Part shown: positions 7,208-15,664 of the stretch, piece after piece
Position numbering within the stretch: the stretch's first letter is position 1
How the letters are laid out: each line of letters begins with the position of its first letter
Assembly: GCA_903944895.1 (NCBI GenBank)
Contig: CAJATL010000061.1
Span: forward strand, 1-52,795
Direction of reading: 5' to 3'
Source: an uncultured Bacteroidota bacterium
Lineage (GTDB): Bacteria > Bacteroidota > Bacteroidia > Bacteroidales > 4484-276
Length of the DNA: 52,795 nucleotides
The notes under the pieces: model-generated
The model's database searches: none
Seen by the model: only the letters and a program-made list of their open reading frames with translations
What the model was told of the DNA's origin: nothing
Translations under genes and position numbers: made by a program

Positions 7208-8077
7208 ATGTACAATTTCATAACAGTTTATGTGAAATGCCCGGTTTGCGGGAAAAGTTTAATGGATCAAACCAAAAAGGTTGATAATGAACCCAGTATT
7301 AATCTAATTATTAAAAGTGGCGACCATAAGGGGTTTGTCTGGCTGAGTTCGGTTTATGGAAGCTACAACAATACCTGCGAAATTGAGGTCGAAAATAATG
7401 CTGTGGTTGAGTTCTATTGTCCGCAATGCCGCTCCCAGCTTACCAGTAAGGTAAATTGCACCTCCTGCGATGCGCCGATGGTCGATTTTAACCTGGAGAT
7501 GGGCGGAAAAGTGAGCATTTGTTCGCGCAAGGGTTGTAAAAATCATCCCATCGAATTTGAAGACCTTTCGCTGGCACTCAGGCAATTATACCAGCAATAT
7601 GGTTTTCGTGACCGCGAATATCCCAGGAATCTCGATCTGAGGACCGCACCGCCGGAGCCGGTAAGAACTGAAAACGATCCTGCCGAAATTTTACAAACCG
7701 GCACATTTTTAATGGCGTATTGTCCGCATTGCCGCAAAAGCCTCATCGAAAATGAGATGCTGAAACTTAAAATTGCCAATGGTGAAGAGGGCTTTTTGAT
7801 GCTCAGCCCGTATTTAAACACGTTCACCTCAAAATCGACGGTAGTTTTGCCTGAAGATAAAACTGTGAATGATTTAAAATGCTGGCATTGCGATAAAAGC
7901 CTCATCGAAAACGAAAAATTATGCGGTAAGTGCGGATCCCCGGCAGCCAAAGTTTCGATAAGTGCCCGCACCAAGCTGATCGATTTTTATATCTGTACCA
8001 AAAAAGGCTGCAAATGGCATGGTCTCAACGAAGACGATCTTTTCGAAATCAGGCTCGAAGACAGCGATGAATGGTAG
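7208..8077 (+). CDS. Duplicated zinc-ribbon protein, function unknown
   Basis: A 289-residue cytosolic protein built from two copies of the same module. Each copy has four cysteine pairs in the same order: C11/C14, C71/C74, C84/C87 and C105/C110 in the first half, and C172/C175, C225/C228, C239/C242 and C263/C268 in the second. Shared words are CPxCxKSL and xICxxKGCKxH. This suggests two zinc sites per half and an internal gene duplication. The linker (about residues 135-165) is proline- and acid-rich. It lies 245 bp upstream of the NuoE-like gene, with a terminator-like hairpin between, so co-transcription is doubtful. I recognise no characterised family. Confidence 0.75.
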   Translation: MYNFITVYVKCPVCGKSLMDQTKKVDNEPSINLIIKSGDHKGFVWLSSVYGSYNNTCEIEVENNAVVEFYCPQCRSQLTSKVNCTSCDAPMVDFNLEMGGKVSICSRKGCKNHPIEFEDLSLALRQLYQQYGFRDREYPRNLDLRTAPPEPVRTENDPAEILQTGTFLMAYCPHCRKSLIENEMLKLKIANGEEGFLMLSPYLNTFTSKSTVVLPEDKTVNDLKCWHCDKSLIENEKLCGKCGSPAAKVSISARTKLIDFYICTKKGCKWHGLNEDDLFEIRLEDSDEW

Positions 8078-8125
8078 GTTTTGGATTTTGAGATAAGGTT
8101 TTAATAGCTCCCTGACACATTTATT

Positions 8126-8160
8126 AAAGGTTTCATCTTTCAAAAAGGTGAAACCTTTTT
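8126..8160 (+). terminator. Intrinsic terminator after the zinc-ribbon gene
   Basis: AAAGGTTTCA (8126-8135) pairs with TGAAACCTTT (8149-8158), extended inward by CTTT/AAAG, and the 3' arm ends in a T-run. It lies 49 bp past the stop codon. Nearly the same stem recurs at 34953-34985. Confidence 0.8.
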
Positions 8161-8322
8161 ATTTGGCGATAGGGTAAGTTTTTCAAAGAAAACCAGTCAT
8201 ATACCTTTCAATTTTAGCCAAAACAGCGAAACACTAATTTAGATCGCATTTAAATTTATAGTCAATGGATTACGCATTGAAAACAAAATTTACTTTTATG
8301 CCTTCTATAAAAAAGTGAAAAC

Positions 8323-8859
8323 ATGCGAATAGCAAGAATCAAAACCGAAAAAGAGAACTTATTACAGGATGAAGTGGATTTATTGCTGATTGATGACCTG
8401 ATAAAAAAGTATAAAGATAAAAAGGGCAATATGATCCCACTGTTGCAGGGCGTCCAGTCAACGTACGGTTACATCCCAAAAGTTGCATTCGAAAAATTAG
8501 CTGCCGAAACCAGCCTCGAAATGAGCGATATGTATGGCGTAGCCACGTTTTATGCACAGTTCAGGCTAAATCCTGTTGGAAAGCACATCATCAAAGTTTG
8601 TCATGGGACGGCCTGCCACGTCCAGAATTCATCCAAAATAACCGAATCGCTCGAAGAGGCGTTGAAAGTTGTTGACGGCCAAACTACCGACGACCGTCTT
8701 TTCACGCTCGAATCGGTGGCTTGCCTGGGCTGCTGTTCACTGGCTCCCGTAATGATGATCGGAGATAATACTTTTGCCAAACTTACCGGGGCAGAAGCTG
8801 TAAAAATCGTGAAAAACATCAGAATTCAAGAACAGGAAAATAAGATAGTCGTTGCCTGA
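8323..8859 (+). CDS. NuoE-like [2Fe-2S] subunit of a soluble NAD(P)H complex
   Basis: A 178-residue thioredoxin-like 2Fe-2S protein of the NuoE/HydC/HndA family, which passes electrons beside the NuoF flavoprotein. The four cluster ligands are C93 and C98 (CHGTAC) and C134 and C138 (CLGCC). Residues 35-85 carry the usual helical N-terminal signature (QGVQSTYGYIP, MYGVATFYAQF). It is the first gene of a three-gene operon: the NuoF-like gene starts 47 bp after its stop, and the large fusion follows. No membrane subunits of complex I are nearby, so this belongs to a cytosolic NAD(P)H-linked complex such as a bifurcating hydrogenase or transhydrogenase. Confidence 0.92.
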   Translation: MRIARIKTEKENLLQDEVDLLLIDDLIKKYKDKKGNMIPLLQGVQSTYGYIPKVAFEKLAAETSLEMSDMYGVATFYAQFRLNPVGKHIIKVCHGTACHVQNSSKITESLEEALKVVDGQTTDDRLFTLESVACLGCCSLAPVMMIGDNTFAKLTGAEAVKIVKNIRIQEQENKIVVA

Positions 8860-8906
8860 TATTTTGGGAATCCACAATAAATTTCACTACCTGAACAGGA
8901 AAGAAA

Positions 8907-10685
8907 ATGGAAAAAACAAAAGTAATCGTAGGGCTTGGAAGTTGCGGAATTGCTGCCGGAGCAAACAAAACCTATCAAAAAATAATGCAATTGCGCGAAG
9001 TCGAACATGCCGACTTTGAACTTAAAAAAACCAGTTGCATCGGCATGTGTTTTCGCGAACCACTTGTCGAAATCATCGACAAAAGTGGGTCGTACATCTA
9101 TGGAAATGTAGATGAAGACCGCGCTGTGGAAGTTTTCGAGAAGCACATCATCAACCATGAGCCGATTCGCGAATATGTTGTCAAAACCGATTTATTCAAA
9201 ACCGCGGATAACAACTTTTTTGATGACCAGGTAAAAATTGCCTTGCGCCATTGTGGCTACATCGACCCCGAATCCATCGAGGAATATGAAGCCAACGAAG
9301 GCTACGAATCCATCAAGAAGATTGCCGACGAAGAAATAAAACCCGAAACCGTCATCGAAAACATCATTAAATCAGGGCTTCGTGGCAGAGGAGGCGGAGG
9401 ATTTCCTACCGGAATGAAGTGGCGGTTTGCCCGAAACAGTGTTTCAAAAGAAAAATATATTATCTGCAATGCCGATGAAGGCGATCCGGGCGCATTTATG
9501 GACCGATCGTTGCTCGAAGGCGACCCGCACGCCGTGCTCGAAGGAATGATTATCGGCGCCTACGCCATCGGCGCAAACGGTGGTGTAATTTATTGCCGCG
9601 CCGAATATCCGCTGGCCATCAAACGGCTCAACATCGCCATCGAACAGGCCCGCGACCGCGGCTATCTTGGCGAGCATATCCTCGGAATCGAAGGATTTTG
9701 TTTTGATATTTATGTAAAAGAAGGCGCCGGCGCTTTTGTTTGTGGCGAAGAAACCGCGCTGATTGCTTCGGTGGAAGGCGAACGCGGAATGCCACGCAAA
9801 CGCCCGCCATTTCCTGCCGTTTCGGGTTTATGGAAAAAACCGACAAACATCAATAATGTCGAAACCTGGGCCAATATTCCCTGGATTGTTTTTCATGGTC
9901 CGGAGGCCTATTCAAAATATGGTACCGAAAAAAGCAAAGGAACCAAAGTTTTTGCCCTTGCGGGAAAAATCAACCATTCAGGATTGGTGGAAGTGCCCAT
10001 GGGAATTACCATCCGCGACATAATTTTTAAACTCGGAGGTGGAATTCCAAACGGTAAAAAGTTTAAAGCCGTTCAGCTTGGAGGCCCTTCAGGTGGCTGC
10101 ATTCCAGAATATCTTGCCGATACCATCGTTGATTACGATTCGGTAAATGCAACTGGCGCAATCATGGGTTCGGGAGGAATGGTGGTGATGGACGAAAGCA
10201 CCTGCATGGTGGATGTTGCCAAATTTTTCCTGAATTTTACCCAGGACGAAAGCTGCGGAAAATGTACATTCTGCCGCATCGGGACCAAACGGATGCTGGA
10301 GATTCTCCAAAGAATTACCCAGGGAAAAGGCGAAGAAAGCGACATTGCGAAACTCGAAGAACTGGCTTATCAGATCAAGGATAATTCGCTTTGCGGATTA
10401 GGGCAAACGGCGCCAAATCCGGTTCTTACCACTTTAAAATATTTCAGAGACGAATACACCGCGCACATCATCGAAAAGAAGTGCCCGGCCAAAGTCTGCA
10501 AAAATCTCATCACTTATAGTATTGATGCCGAAAAATGTACCGGCTGCACGGTTTGCGCCAAAAAATGCCCGGTCAACTGCATCAGTGGCGGCCGCAAACA
10601 ACCTCACCTGATCGATCAGACTCTTTGTATCAAGTGCGGCGAATGTTATTCGAGATGTAAATTTGATGCCATCACACTTTCCTGA
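8907..10685 (+). CDS. NuoF-like NADH/FMN subunit with extra ferredoxin domain
   Basis: A 592-residue flavoprotein that would take electrons to or from NAD(H) through FMN. In order it has an N-terminal thioredoxin-like domain with only three cysteines of the 2Fe-2S pattern (C13, C44, C48), the FMN loop GRGGGGFPTG (160-169), the NADH segment GAGAFVCGEETALIASVEGE (273-292), the N3-type 4Fe-4S site C450, C453, C456 and C496, and a C-terminal 2x[4Fe-4S] ferredoxin (C544/547/550/554 and C574/577/580/584). This is the HydB/HndC layout of electron-bifurcating enzymes rather than respiratory NuoF. The N-terminal GSCGIAAGA is HndB-like, with Gly9 where the first canonical cysteine would be. Confidence 0.93.
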   Translation: MEKTKVIVGLGSCGIAAGANKTYQKIMQLREVEHADFELKKTSCIGMCFREPLVEIIDKSGSYIYGNVDEDRAVEVFEKHIINHEPIREYVVKTDLFKTADNNFFDDQVKIALRHCGYIDPESIEEYEANEGYESIKKIADEEIKPETVIENIIKSGLRGRGGGGFPTGMKWRFARNSVSKEKYIICNADEGDPGAFMDRSLLEGDPHAVLEGMIIGAYAIGANGGVIYCRAEYPLAIKRLNIAIEQARDRGYLGEHILGIEGFCFDIYVKEGAGAFVCGEETALIASVEGERGMPRKRPPFPAVSGLWKKPTNINNVETWANIPWIVFHGPEAYSKYGTEKSKGTKVFALAGKINHSGLVEVPMGITIRDIIFKLGGGIPNGKKFKAVQLGGPSGGCIPEYLADTIVDYDSVNATGAIMGSGGMVVMDESTCMVDVAKFFLNFTQDESCGKCTFCRIGTKRMLEILQRITQGKGEESDIAKLEELAYQIKDNSLCGLGQTAPNPVLTTLKYFRDEYTAHIIEKKCPAKVCKNLITYSIDAEKCTGCTVCAKKCPVNCISGGRKQPHLIDQTLCIKCGECYSRCKFDAITLS

Positions 10686-10716
10686 TCCAAACAAAAACCA
10701 CAAAGATTTTAAACAA

Positions 10717-13700
10717 ATGAACGATAGTTTAAATATTTTACTCAACGGCAAGATTGTAAAAGGAATTCCTGGTGAAACCATTCTTGAACTTGCCAACAGA
10801 AATGGGATTTATATCCCTACACTTTGCCACGATCCACGCCTGGAACCGTTTTCGTCGTGTTTTGTTTGTGTGGTCGAAATCGAAGGTTTCCGTGGTTTAC
10901 AGCCATCGTGTTCGACAAAGGTATCGGAAGGAATAAAAATTGAAACCGAAAATCCCCGGATTCATAAAGCCCGGAAAACGGCCCTCGATTTGTTGGTGAG
11001 CAACCATTACGCCGATTGTGTGGCGCCCTGCAAGGAAACTTGTCCGGCAGGAGTCGATGTACAGGGTTACATCTCGCTTATCGAAAAAGGGTTGTACAGC
11101 GAAGCTATTGGTCTTATTAAAGAGGTAAACCCGCTGCCGGCCATTTGTGGGCGTGTTTGCGTTCGTCCATGCGAAGCTGCCTGCCGCCGGAATTTGCTTG
11201 GCGAAGGTGCAGCAGTTGGCATTGATTATTTGAAACGTTTTGCTGCTGATATTGACCTTGAATCAGAAAACCATTATATTCCCGAAGTTGCTCCTTCCAC
11301 CGGCAAAAAAGTTGCCATTATTGGCGCAGGGCCAGGAGGTTTATCAGCAGCTTATTTTCTTCAGCAAAAAGGCCATCAATGCGACATTTTTGAAGCCAAC
11401 CCATTGGCTGGAGGCTGGCTCAGATATGGCATTCCGGAATACCGCCTTCCTAACGACATTCTTCAGAAGGAAGTTGATGCGGTTACTGAACTCGGCGCCA
11501 GGATATTTTTCAATAAAAAACTGGGCGACGATCTTAGCTATTTTGAACTGAAAGAAAGGTATAACGCGGTTATTTTGACCGTTGGCTCGCAGCGTGGAAC
11601 TTTGATTGGTTGCGAAGGCGACGATGCCGGTAACGTTTTTTCGGGCATCGACTTCCTCCGGAATATGGAAATGACCGGTCAGCGGTACAATTTTAAAGGT
11701 AAAAAAGTTGCGGTTGTCGGAGGTGGAAATACAGCCATGGATTGTTGTCGTACGTCAATCAGGTGCGGTGCCGACAAGGTTTACGTGATTTACCGGCGTA
11801 CCGAAAAGGAAATGCCCGCCAATCCCATCGAAATCCACGAATCAAAACTCGAAGGGGTCGAATATCTTTTCCTTACCAATCCTACCAAAGTTAATAAAGA
11901 CGAAAAGGGCGATCTGAAATCGGTGACCTGCCTGAAAATGGAGTTGGGCGCACCGGATGCTTCAGGACGCCGCCGCCCGGTTCCCGTCGAAGGTTCCGAA
12001 TACGAAATTGAAGTCGATTACATCCTCGCCGCCATCGGCCAGAAAACGAATATTGATTTTCTGGATGATGTTAACAACAATTCAACCAATGGAACATTAA
12101 AAGTTACCCGCTGGGGCGATATCGATTGCAACAACGAAACCCTTCAAACCGGCATTCCCTCGATATTTGCTGCCGGCGACGGTGTTTCAGGCCCCGCGAC
12201 AATTATCGAAGCCATCGCTCAGGCAAAAACTGCGACACGCAGTTGCCACCAGTTTTTAATGGATCTTCCGCTTGTCGCTGATAAAAAGGAATTTGTGAGT
12301 CGAAGGGATCACTTCAGAAAACAAGATCCAAAAAATTACCTGGGACGTTATCTTTCGCAATTCCGGCAGGAAATGCCTACCATGACTCCCGATGACCGTC
12401 TCAATTTTAAAGAAGTCGAGTTGGGCTACGAAGGCGAAAATATTGCGTTCGAAGAAACAAAACGATGCCTCGAATGCGGTTGTACGGAGTATTTTACCTG
12501 CGATCTGAAAAAACATTCGACCGAATATGGTGCTGAACAAAACAAATACGATGGCGATTTTAAAGAGTACGAAGTCGATTTTTCGCATCCTTACATCGAA
12601 ATTGATAATAATAAATGTATCCTCTGTTCGCGCTGCATCAGGATTTGCAAAGAAGTTGTGGGTGCTTCAGCCCTCGGGTTGATCGATCGCGGCTTTGAAA
12701 CACGGGTGGTGCCAAGCATGGGGACGTCGCTCACCGAAACCAGTTGCGAATCGTGCGGAATGTGCATTTCCACCTGCCCAACCGGCGCCATCACCGAAAA
12801 TGTGAACTTCAAACCGGGGCCTGTTAAACTTCAAACCATCCGTGCCATCGACAATTATGGCTCAGAAGGTTTTGAGATTAACCTCCATCACCGTGCTGGC
12901 TTCTTCATGCGTGCCGCAGGACAGTCAAGCGAAATAAACAAAGATGGCAACATCAGCCGGCAGGCTAAATTTGGCTACAATTATCTCAACGATAAATCCA
13001 GAATTAAAAAGCCTTTGCTTAAAAAGGCTGGGAAATTTGTGGAAATTGGTTTTGAGGAAGCTTATGATTTGATAGCTCAAAAAATAGGCGCTGTAAAACC
13101 TGATGAAAACGCATTTTTTGCCGGTGCCAGGCTCACCAACGAAGAAATGTACATGATTCAGAAACTGGCACGGGCAGGCGTAAAAACCAATAATGTCAAC
13201 ACTTTCCATTACATGGGACGTGGAATTGGTTATGGCCAGAACTCGGTGGCAAATGTGCCTTTTGAAGACATCAGGCGGGCGAGCAGGATTTTTGTGATTG
13301 GATCAACCCTCAACACCGATCATCCTCTGGTAAATCATCTTATTTTTAGCGCCAAAAACCGGCTTAATGTGCCGGTTGAACTGGTCACAACCGCCGAAGA
13401 AACCTGGATGGATCATAAAGTTAGCCGCGTTCACCGGGTTAAATCCTATTATTATTTCGCGAAAGCTGTAAATTATTACCTGTTGGCGAGTGGTTTGCAA
13501 AACCAGCTTTTCATAAATGATCGCTCGCTCGAGTATGAAGATTATAAATCGAAACTTCTTGCTGAGGATTTTGATGAATTGTTCGAGAAATCCGGAGTTT
13601 GCTGCATTGATGAACTGGCGATGTTTGCCAAGGATTTTAACAATGAAACCAATGCTGTTCTTGTTTTTTCGGAAAAGGAAATGTCATCAAATGTTTGTTT

Positions 13701-14418
13701 TGAACTTTTTAACCTCGCCATAATTAGCGGAAAATTGGGAAAAACTGCGCAGGGAATTGTAGCTTTAAAAGAGAAAAATAATTCTCAGGGAATCATGGAT
13801 ATGGGCGCCTGCCATAAGGTTGCACCTGGTTTCCAGCCTTACGACGACCCACAGGTTGTTGATAAATTAAGAAAAAAATGGAAGGTTGCTGATGTTCCTT
13901 CGGTCATCAACAGCCCATATAAACTTTTAATTGCCCATCAGCTTAAGAATGTTTTCATTTTTGGAGAAGACCCGATTGGCTGCGCCCTGAACAAGCCAGA
14001 AGTTGAAAGCTGGTTCGAAAAGCTTGATTTTATGGTTGTTCAGGATTATTTTTTGACGGAAACTGCAAAAAGCGCCGACCTGATTTTGCCTGCTTCTCTA
14101 CCTTTCGAGATTGGTGGTAGTTTTACAAACACGCAAAAGCACATCATCAAATTTGAAAAGGAAATCGAAGCCGCAACCGAAAAAACTTCGCCACAGCAGT
14201 TAATCGATCTGATGGGAAAATTTGGATTAAACGGCATCAACGACATGGAAAGCGCGCTGTGGGAGGCTTTCACACTGTTCCCACCTGCATCAAATCCGGA
14301 AACCAGGAAATACAGGCTTCATTTTACCGAACACGATAATTTTAACCGGATGTTCGGCCACGGCTGCGATATCGTGAACAAGCGTTTTGACGATGAATTT
14401 GAAAATGCTTTTAAATAA
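10717..14418 (+). CDS. Fusion: 2Fe-2S ferredoxin, GltD/NfnB-like flavoprotein, ferredoxin, NuoG-like MopB domain
   Basis: A 1233-residue catalytic and wiring subunit. Domains: plant-type 2Fe-2S (about 1-80; C37, C48, C51, C65); GltD-type 4Fe-4S domain (CVAPCKETC 101-109, CGRVCVRPC 144-152); FAD site GAGPGG (203-208); NADPH-type Rossmann site VVGGGNTAMD (333-342); second FAD motif AAGDGVSGP (485-493); CLECGC (584-589); 2x[4Fe-4S] ferredoxin (CILCSRCIRIC 634-644, CESCGMCISTC 677-687); and a molybdopterin-oxidoreductase fold (about 750-1220). In that fold the formate dehydrogenase Cys/Sec position is replaced (FHYMGRG), so it resembles non-catalytic NuoG. The ATG at 10717 is preferred over 10663, which would overlap the NuoF-like gene. 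The modules predict electron transfer among NAD(H), NADP(H) and ferredoxin; bifurcation is inferred. Confidence 0.88.
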   Translation: MNDSLNILLNGKIVKGIPGETILELANRNGIYIPTLCHDPRLEPFSSCFVCVVEIEGFRGLQPSCSTKVSEGIKIETENPRIHKARKTALDLLVSNHYADCVAPCKETCPAGVDVQGYISLIEKGLYSEAIGLIKEVNPLPAICGRVCVRPCEAACRRNLLGEGAAVGIDYLKRFAADIDLESENHYIPEVAPSTGKKVAIIGAGPGGLSAAYFLQQKGHQCDIFEANPLAGGWLRYGIPEYRLPNDILQKEVDAVTELGARIFFNKKLGDDLSYFELKERYNAVILTVGSQRGTLIGCEGDDAGNVFSGIDFLRNMEMTGQRYNFKGKKVAVVGGGNTAMDCCRTSIRCGADKVYVIYRRTEKEMPANPIEIHESKLEGVEYLFLTNPTKVNKDEKGDLKSVTCLKMELGAPDASGRRRPVPVEGSEYEIEVDYILAAIGQKTNIDFLDDVNNNSTNGTLKVTRWGDIDCNNETLQTGIPSIFAAGDGVSGPATIIEAIAQAKTATRSCHQFLMDLPLVADKKEFVSRRDHFRKQDPKNYLGRYLSQFRQEMPTMTPDDRLNFKEVELGYEGENIAFEETKRCLECGCTEYFTCDLKKHSTEYGAEQNKYDGDFKEYEVDFSHPYIEIDNNKCILCSRCIRICKEVVGASALGLIDRGFETRVVPSMGTSLTETSCESCGMCISTCPTGAITENVNFKPGPVKLQTIRAIDNYGSEGFEINLHHRAGFFMRAAGQSSEINKDGNISRQAKFGYNYLNDKSRIKKPLLKKAGKFVEIGFEEAYDLIAQKIGAVKPDENAFFAGARLTNEEMYMIQKLARAGVKTNNVNTFHYMGRGIGYGQNSVANVPFEDIRRASRIFVIGSTLNTDHPLVNHLIFSAKNRLNVPVELVTTAEETWMDHKVSRVHRVKSYYYFAKAVNYYLLASGLQNQLFINDRSLEYEDYKSKLLAEDFDELFEKSGVCCIDELAMFAKDFNNETNAVLVFSEKEMSSNVCFELFNLAIISGKLGKTAQGIVALKEKNNSQGIMDMGACHKVAPGFQPYDDPQVVDKLRKKWKVADVPSVINSPYKLLIAHQLKNVFIFGEDPIGCALNKPEVESWFEKLDFMVVQDYFLTETAKSADLILPASLPFEIGGSFTNTQKHIIKFEKEIEAATEKTSPQQLIDLMGKFGLNGINDMESALWEAFTLFPPASNPETRKYRLHFTEHDNFNRMFGHGCDIVNKRFDDEFENAFK

Positions 14419-14441
14419 TTTTTAATTTTTGACTACTCAAC

Positions 14442-14473
14442 AAAGGCAATCCTGATAACGGGGTTGCCTTTTT
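14442..14473 (+). terminator. Intrinsic terminator of the NuoEF-GltD/NuoG operon
   Basis: AAAGGCAATCC (14442-14452) pairs with GGGTTGCCTTT (14461-14471), with one G-T pair, and the 3' arm runs into TTTTT. It lies 24 bp after the operon's last stop codon. Confidence 0.85.
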
Positions 14474-14490
14474 AGTTGACCGAATTATTC

Positions 14491-14498
14491 TATTTTTG
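14491..14498 (+). promoter_or_regulatory. Candidate -7 box (TATTTTTG) for the acyloxyacyl hydrolase-like gene
   Basis: TAnnTTTG match just after the preceding terminator. It lies downstream of the first possible start (TTG 14476) and upstream of the TTG at 14542, which favours the later start. No well-spaced TTG was found upstream. Confidence 0.35.
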
Positions 14499-14541
14499 CC
14501 GGAATCCTGATCGAAAACAGGATCAGAAAATCGCAAAAACA

Positions 14542-15663
14542 TTGAAAATTCATAATAAATCCTGCTTCATTTTTCTCATTATCATGTTCAACTGGCTCGT
14601 TTTTCCGGGGCTTTTGGCTCAGGAAAGTAAAACCAACGGCACTTCATTATTTTTTATCGGAGCAAAGGTTAATTATGGGTATTTAATTCCGCATCACACC
14701 GAAATCTGGGCACTCACCAACAACTTTTACCGGTCGGCAGAATTTTCGATCTGGAAGCAAACCAACGGCAAAAAGGGCTGGCAGTATCATTACCGTTATC
14801 CTCGCATCGGATTGACTTATCGCTACACCGATTTTGGTACAACAAAATACCTGGGACACATGAACGCAGTTTATCCCTGGATGAATTTTCCATTGGTGTC
14901 GAATGAGAACTTTTTCTTCGATTTTAAGATTGGTCTTGGGGTTGCCTATTTCAGTAAAAAATTTGATCGGTTAGAAAACTATAAAAATTTAGCCATTGGC
15001 TCAAACTGGAATGCTGCCGTAAATTTTCAGCTTCAGACACGATGGAAAATAAATCATCAAACATGGATGAATGCAGGGTTTTCGATGTTTCACGCTTCAA
15101 ACGGAACAACCCGTACACCAAATTTTGGGGTGAATGAACCGGCATTATTTGCTGGCATCGATATCAAATTAAACGATGAGAAAATCGATTATGTGAAACC
15201 TCAGCACATTATCAGGCAAAAAGGAAAAGTTCATTTTCGGATGATGGCTTCACAGGCCACCAAGCAAGTAGAAAGAGATTACAAAAACCATTATCGCGTT
15301 GTGGTGGGAAGTGCTGATTTTTCGATATTCTACAATAATTTTAACAGGATTTACCTGGGTTGTGATGCCATTTTAGACGAGTCGGTCAGGGTGATTTTGG
15401 GACGCAAAGAAAACAGGATCTACAGCGATGAGGAAATTATGAAATATGCTGTAGTTTTAGGACATGAATGGGTTTTTTCGAACCTGTCGCTTTTTGGTGC
15501 TTTTGGTTATTATGTTAAAACCATCGATAAAAGCGATGGGCTGGTTTATAATAAAATCGGGCTAAACTATGCCGTTTTTAAATATCTGGTACTTAATCTT
15601 ACTTTGAAAACCTATTATGCCAGAGCTGATTATTTATCGGTTGGAGTTGGGATTATCCTTTAA
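14542..15663 (+). CDS. Acyloxyacyl hydrolase / PagL-like outer membrane lipid A deacylase
   Basis: Predicted outer-membrane beta-barrel protein related to PagL-type lipid A 3-O-deacylases. The TTG start at 14542 gives 373 residues with a clean signal peptide (hydrophobic stretch, then PGLLAQ at residues 22-27). An upstream TTG at 14476 only adds a polar extension that overlaps the promoter box. The family hallmark is the His-x-Ser motif in HASNGTTRTPNFGVN (about residues 187-201), corresponding to the PagL catalytic His and Ser. The rest is aromatic-rich alternating strands, and the second half is longer than PagL and may be an extra domain. The GIN-domain gene starts 2 bp after its stop, suggesting co-transcription. 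Lipid A as substrate is inferred from the family. Confidence 0.7.
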   Translation: MKIHNKSCFIFLIIMFNWLVFPGLLAQESKTNGTSLFFIGAKVNYGYLIPHHTEIWALTNNFYRSAEFSIWKQTNGKKGWQYHYRYPRIGLTYRYTDFGTTKYLGHMNAVYPWMNFPLVSNENFFFDFKIGLGVAYFSKKFDRLENYKNLAIGSNWNAAVNFQLQTRWKINHQTWMNAGFSMFHASNGTTRTPNFGVNEPALFAGIDIKLNDEKIDYVKPQHIIRQKGKVHFRMMASQATKQVERDYKNHYRVVVGSADFSIFYNNFNRIYLGCDAILDESVRVILGRKENRIYSDEEIMKYAVVLGHEWVFSNLSLFGAFGYYVKTIDKSDGLVYNKIGLNYAVFKYLVLNLTLKTYYARADYLSVGVGIIL

Positions 15664-15664
15664 T

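Noticed and set aside
10717-14418. Formate dehydrogenase alpha subunit
   Set aside because: The catalytic Cys/Sec position is not conserved, no in-frame TGA is present, and a GltD-type flavoprotein domain occupies the middle of the chain.
8323-14418. Iron-only (FeFe) hydrogenase operon
   Set aside because: The NuoE/NuoF pair fits, but the H-cluster cysteine motifs of HydA are absent from the third gene.
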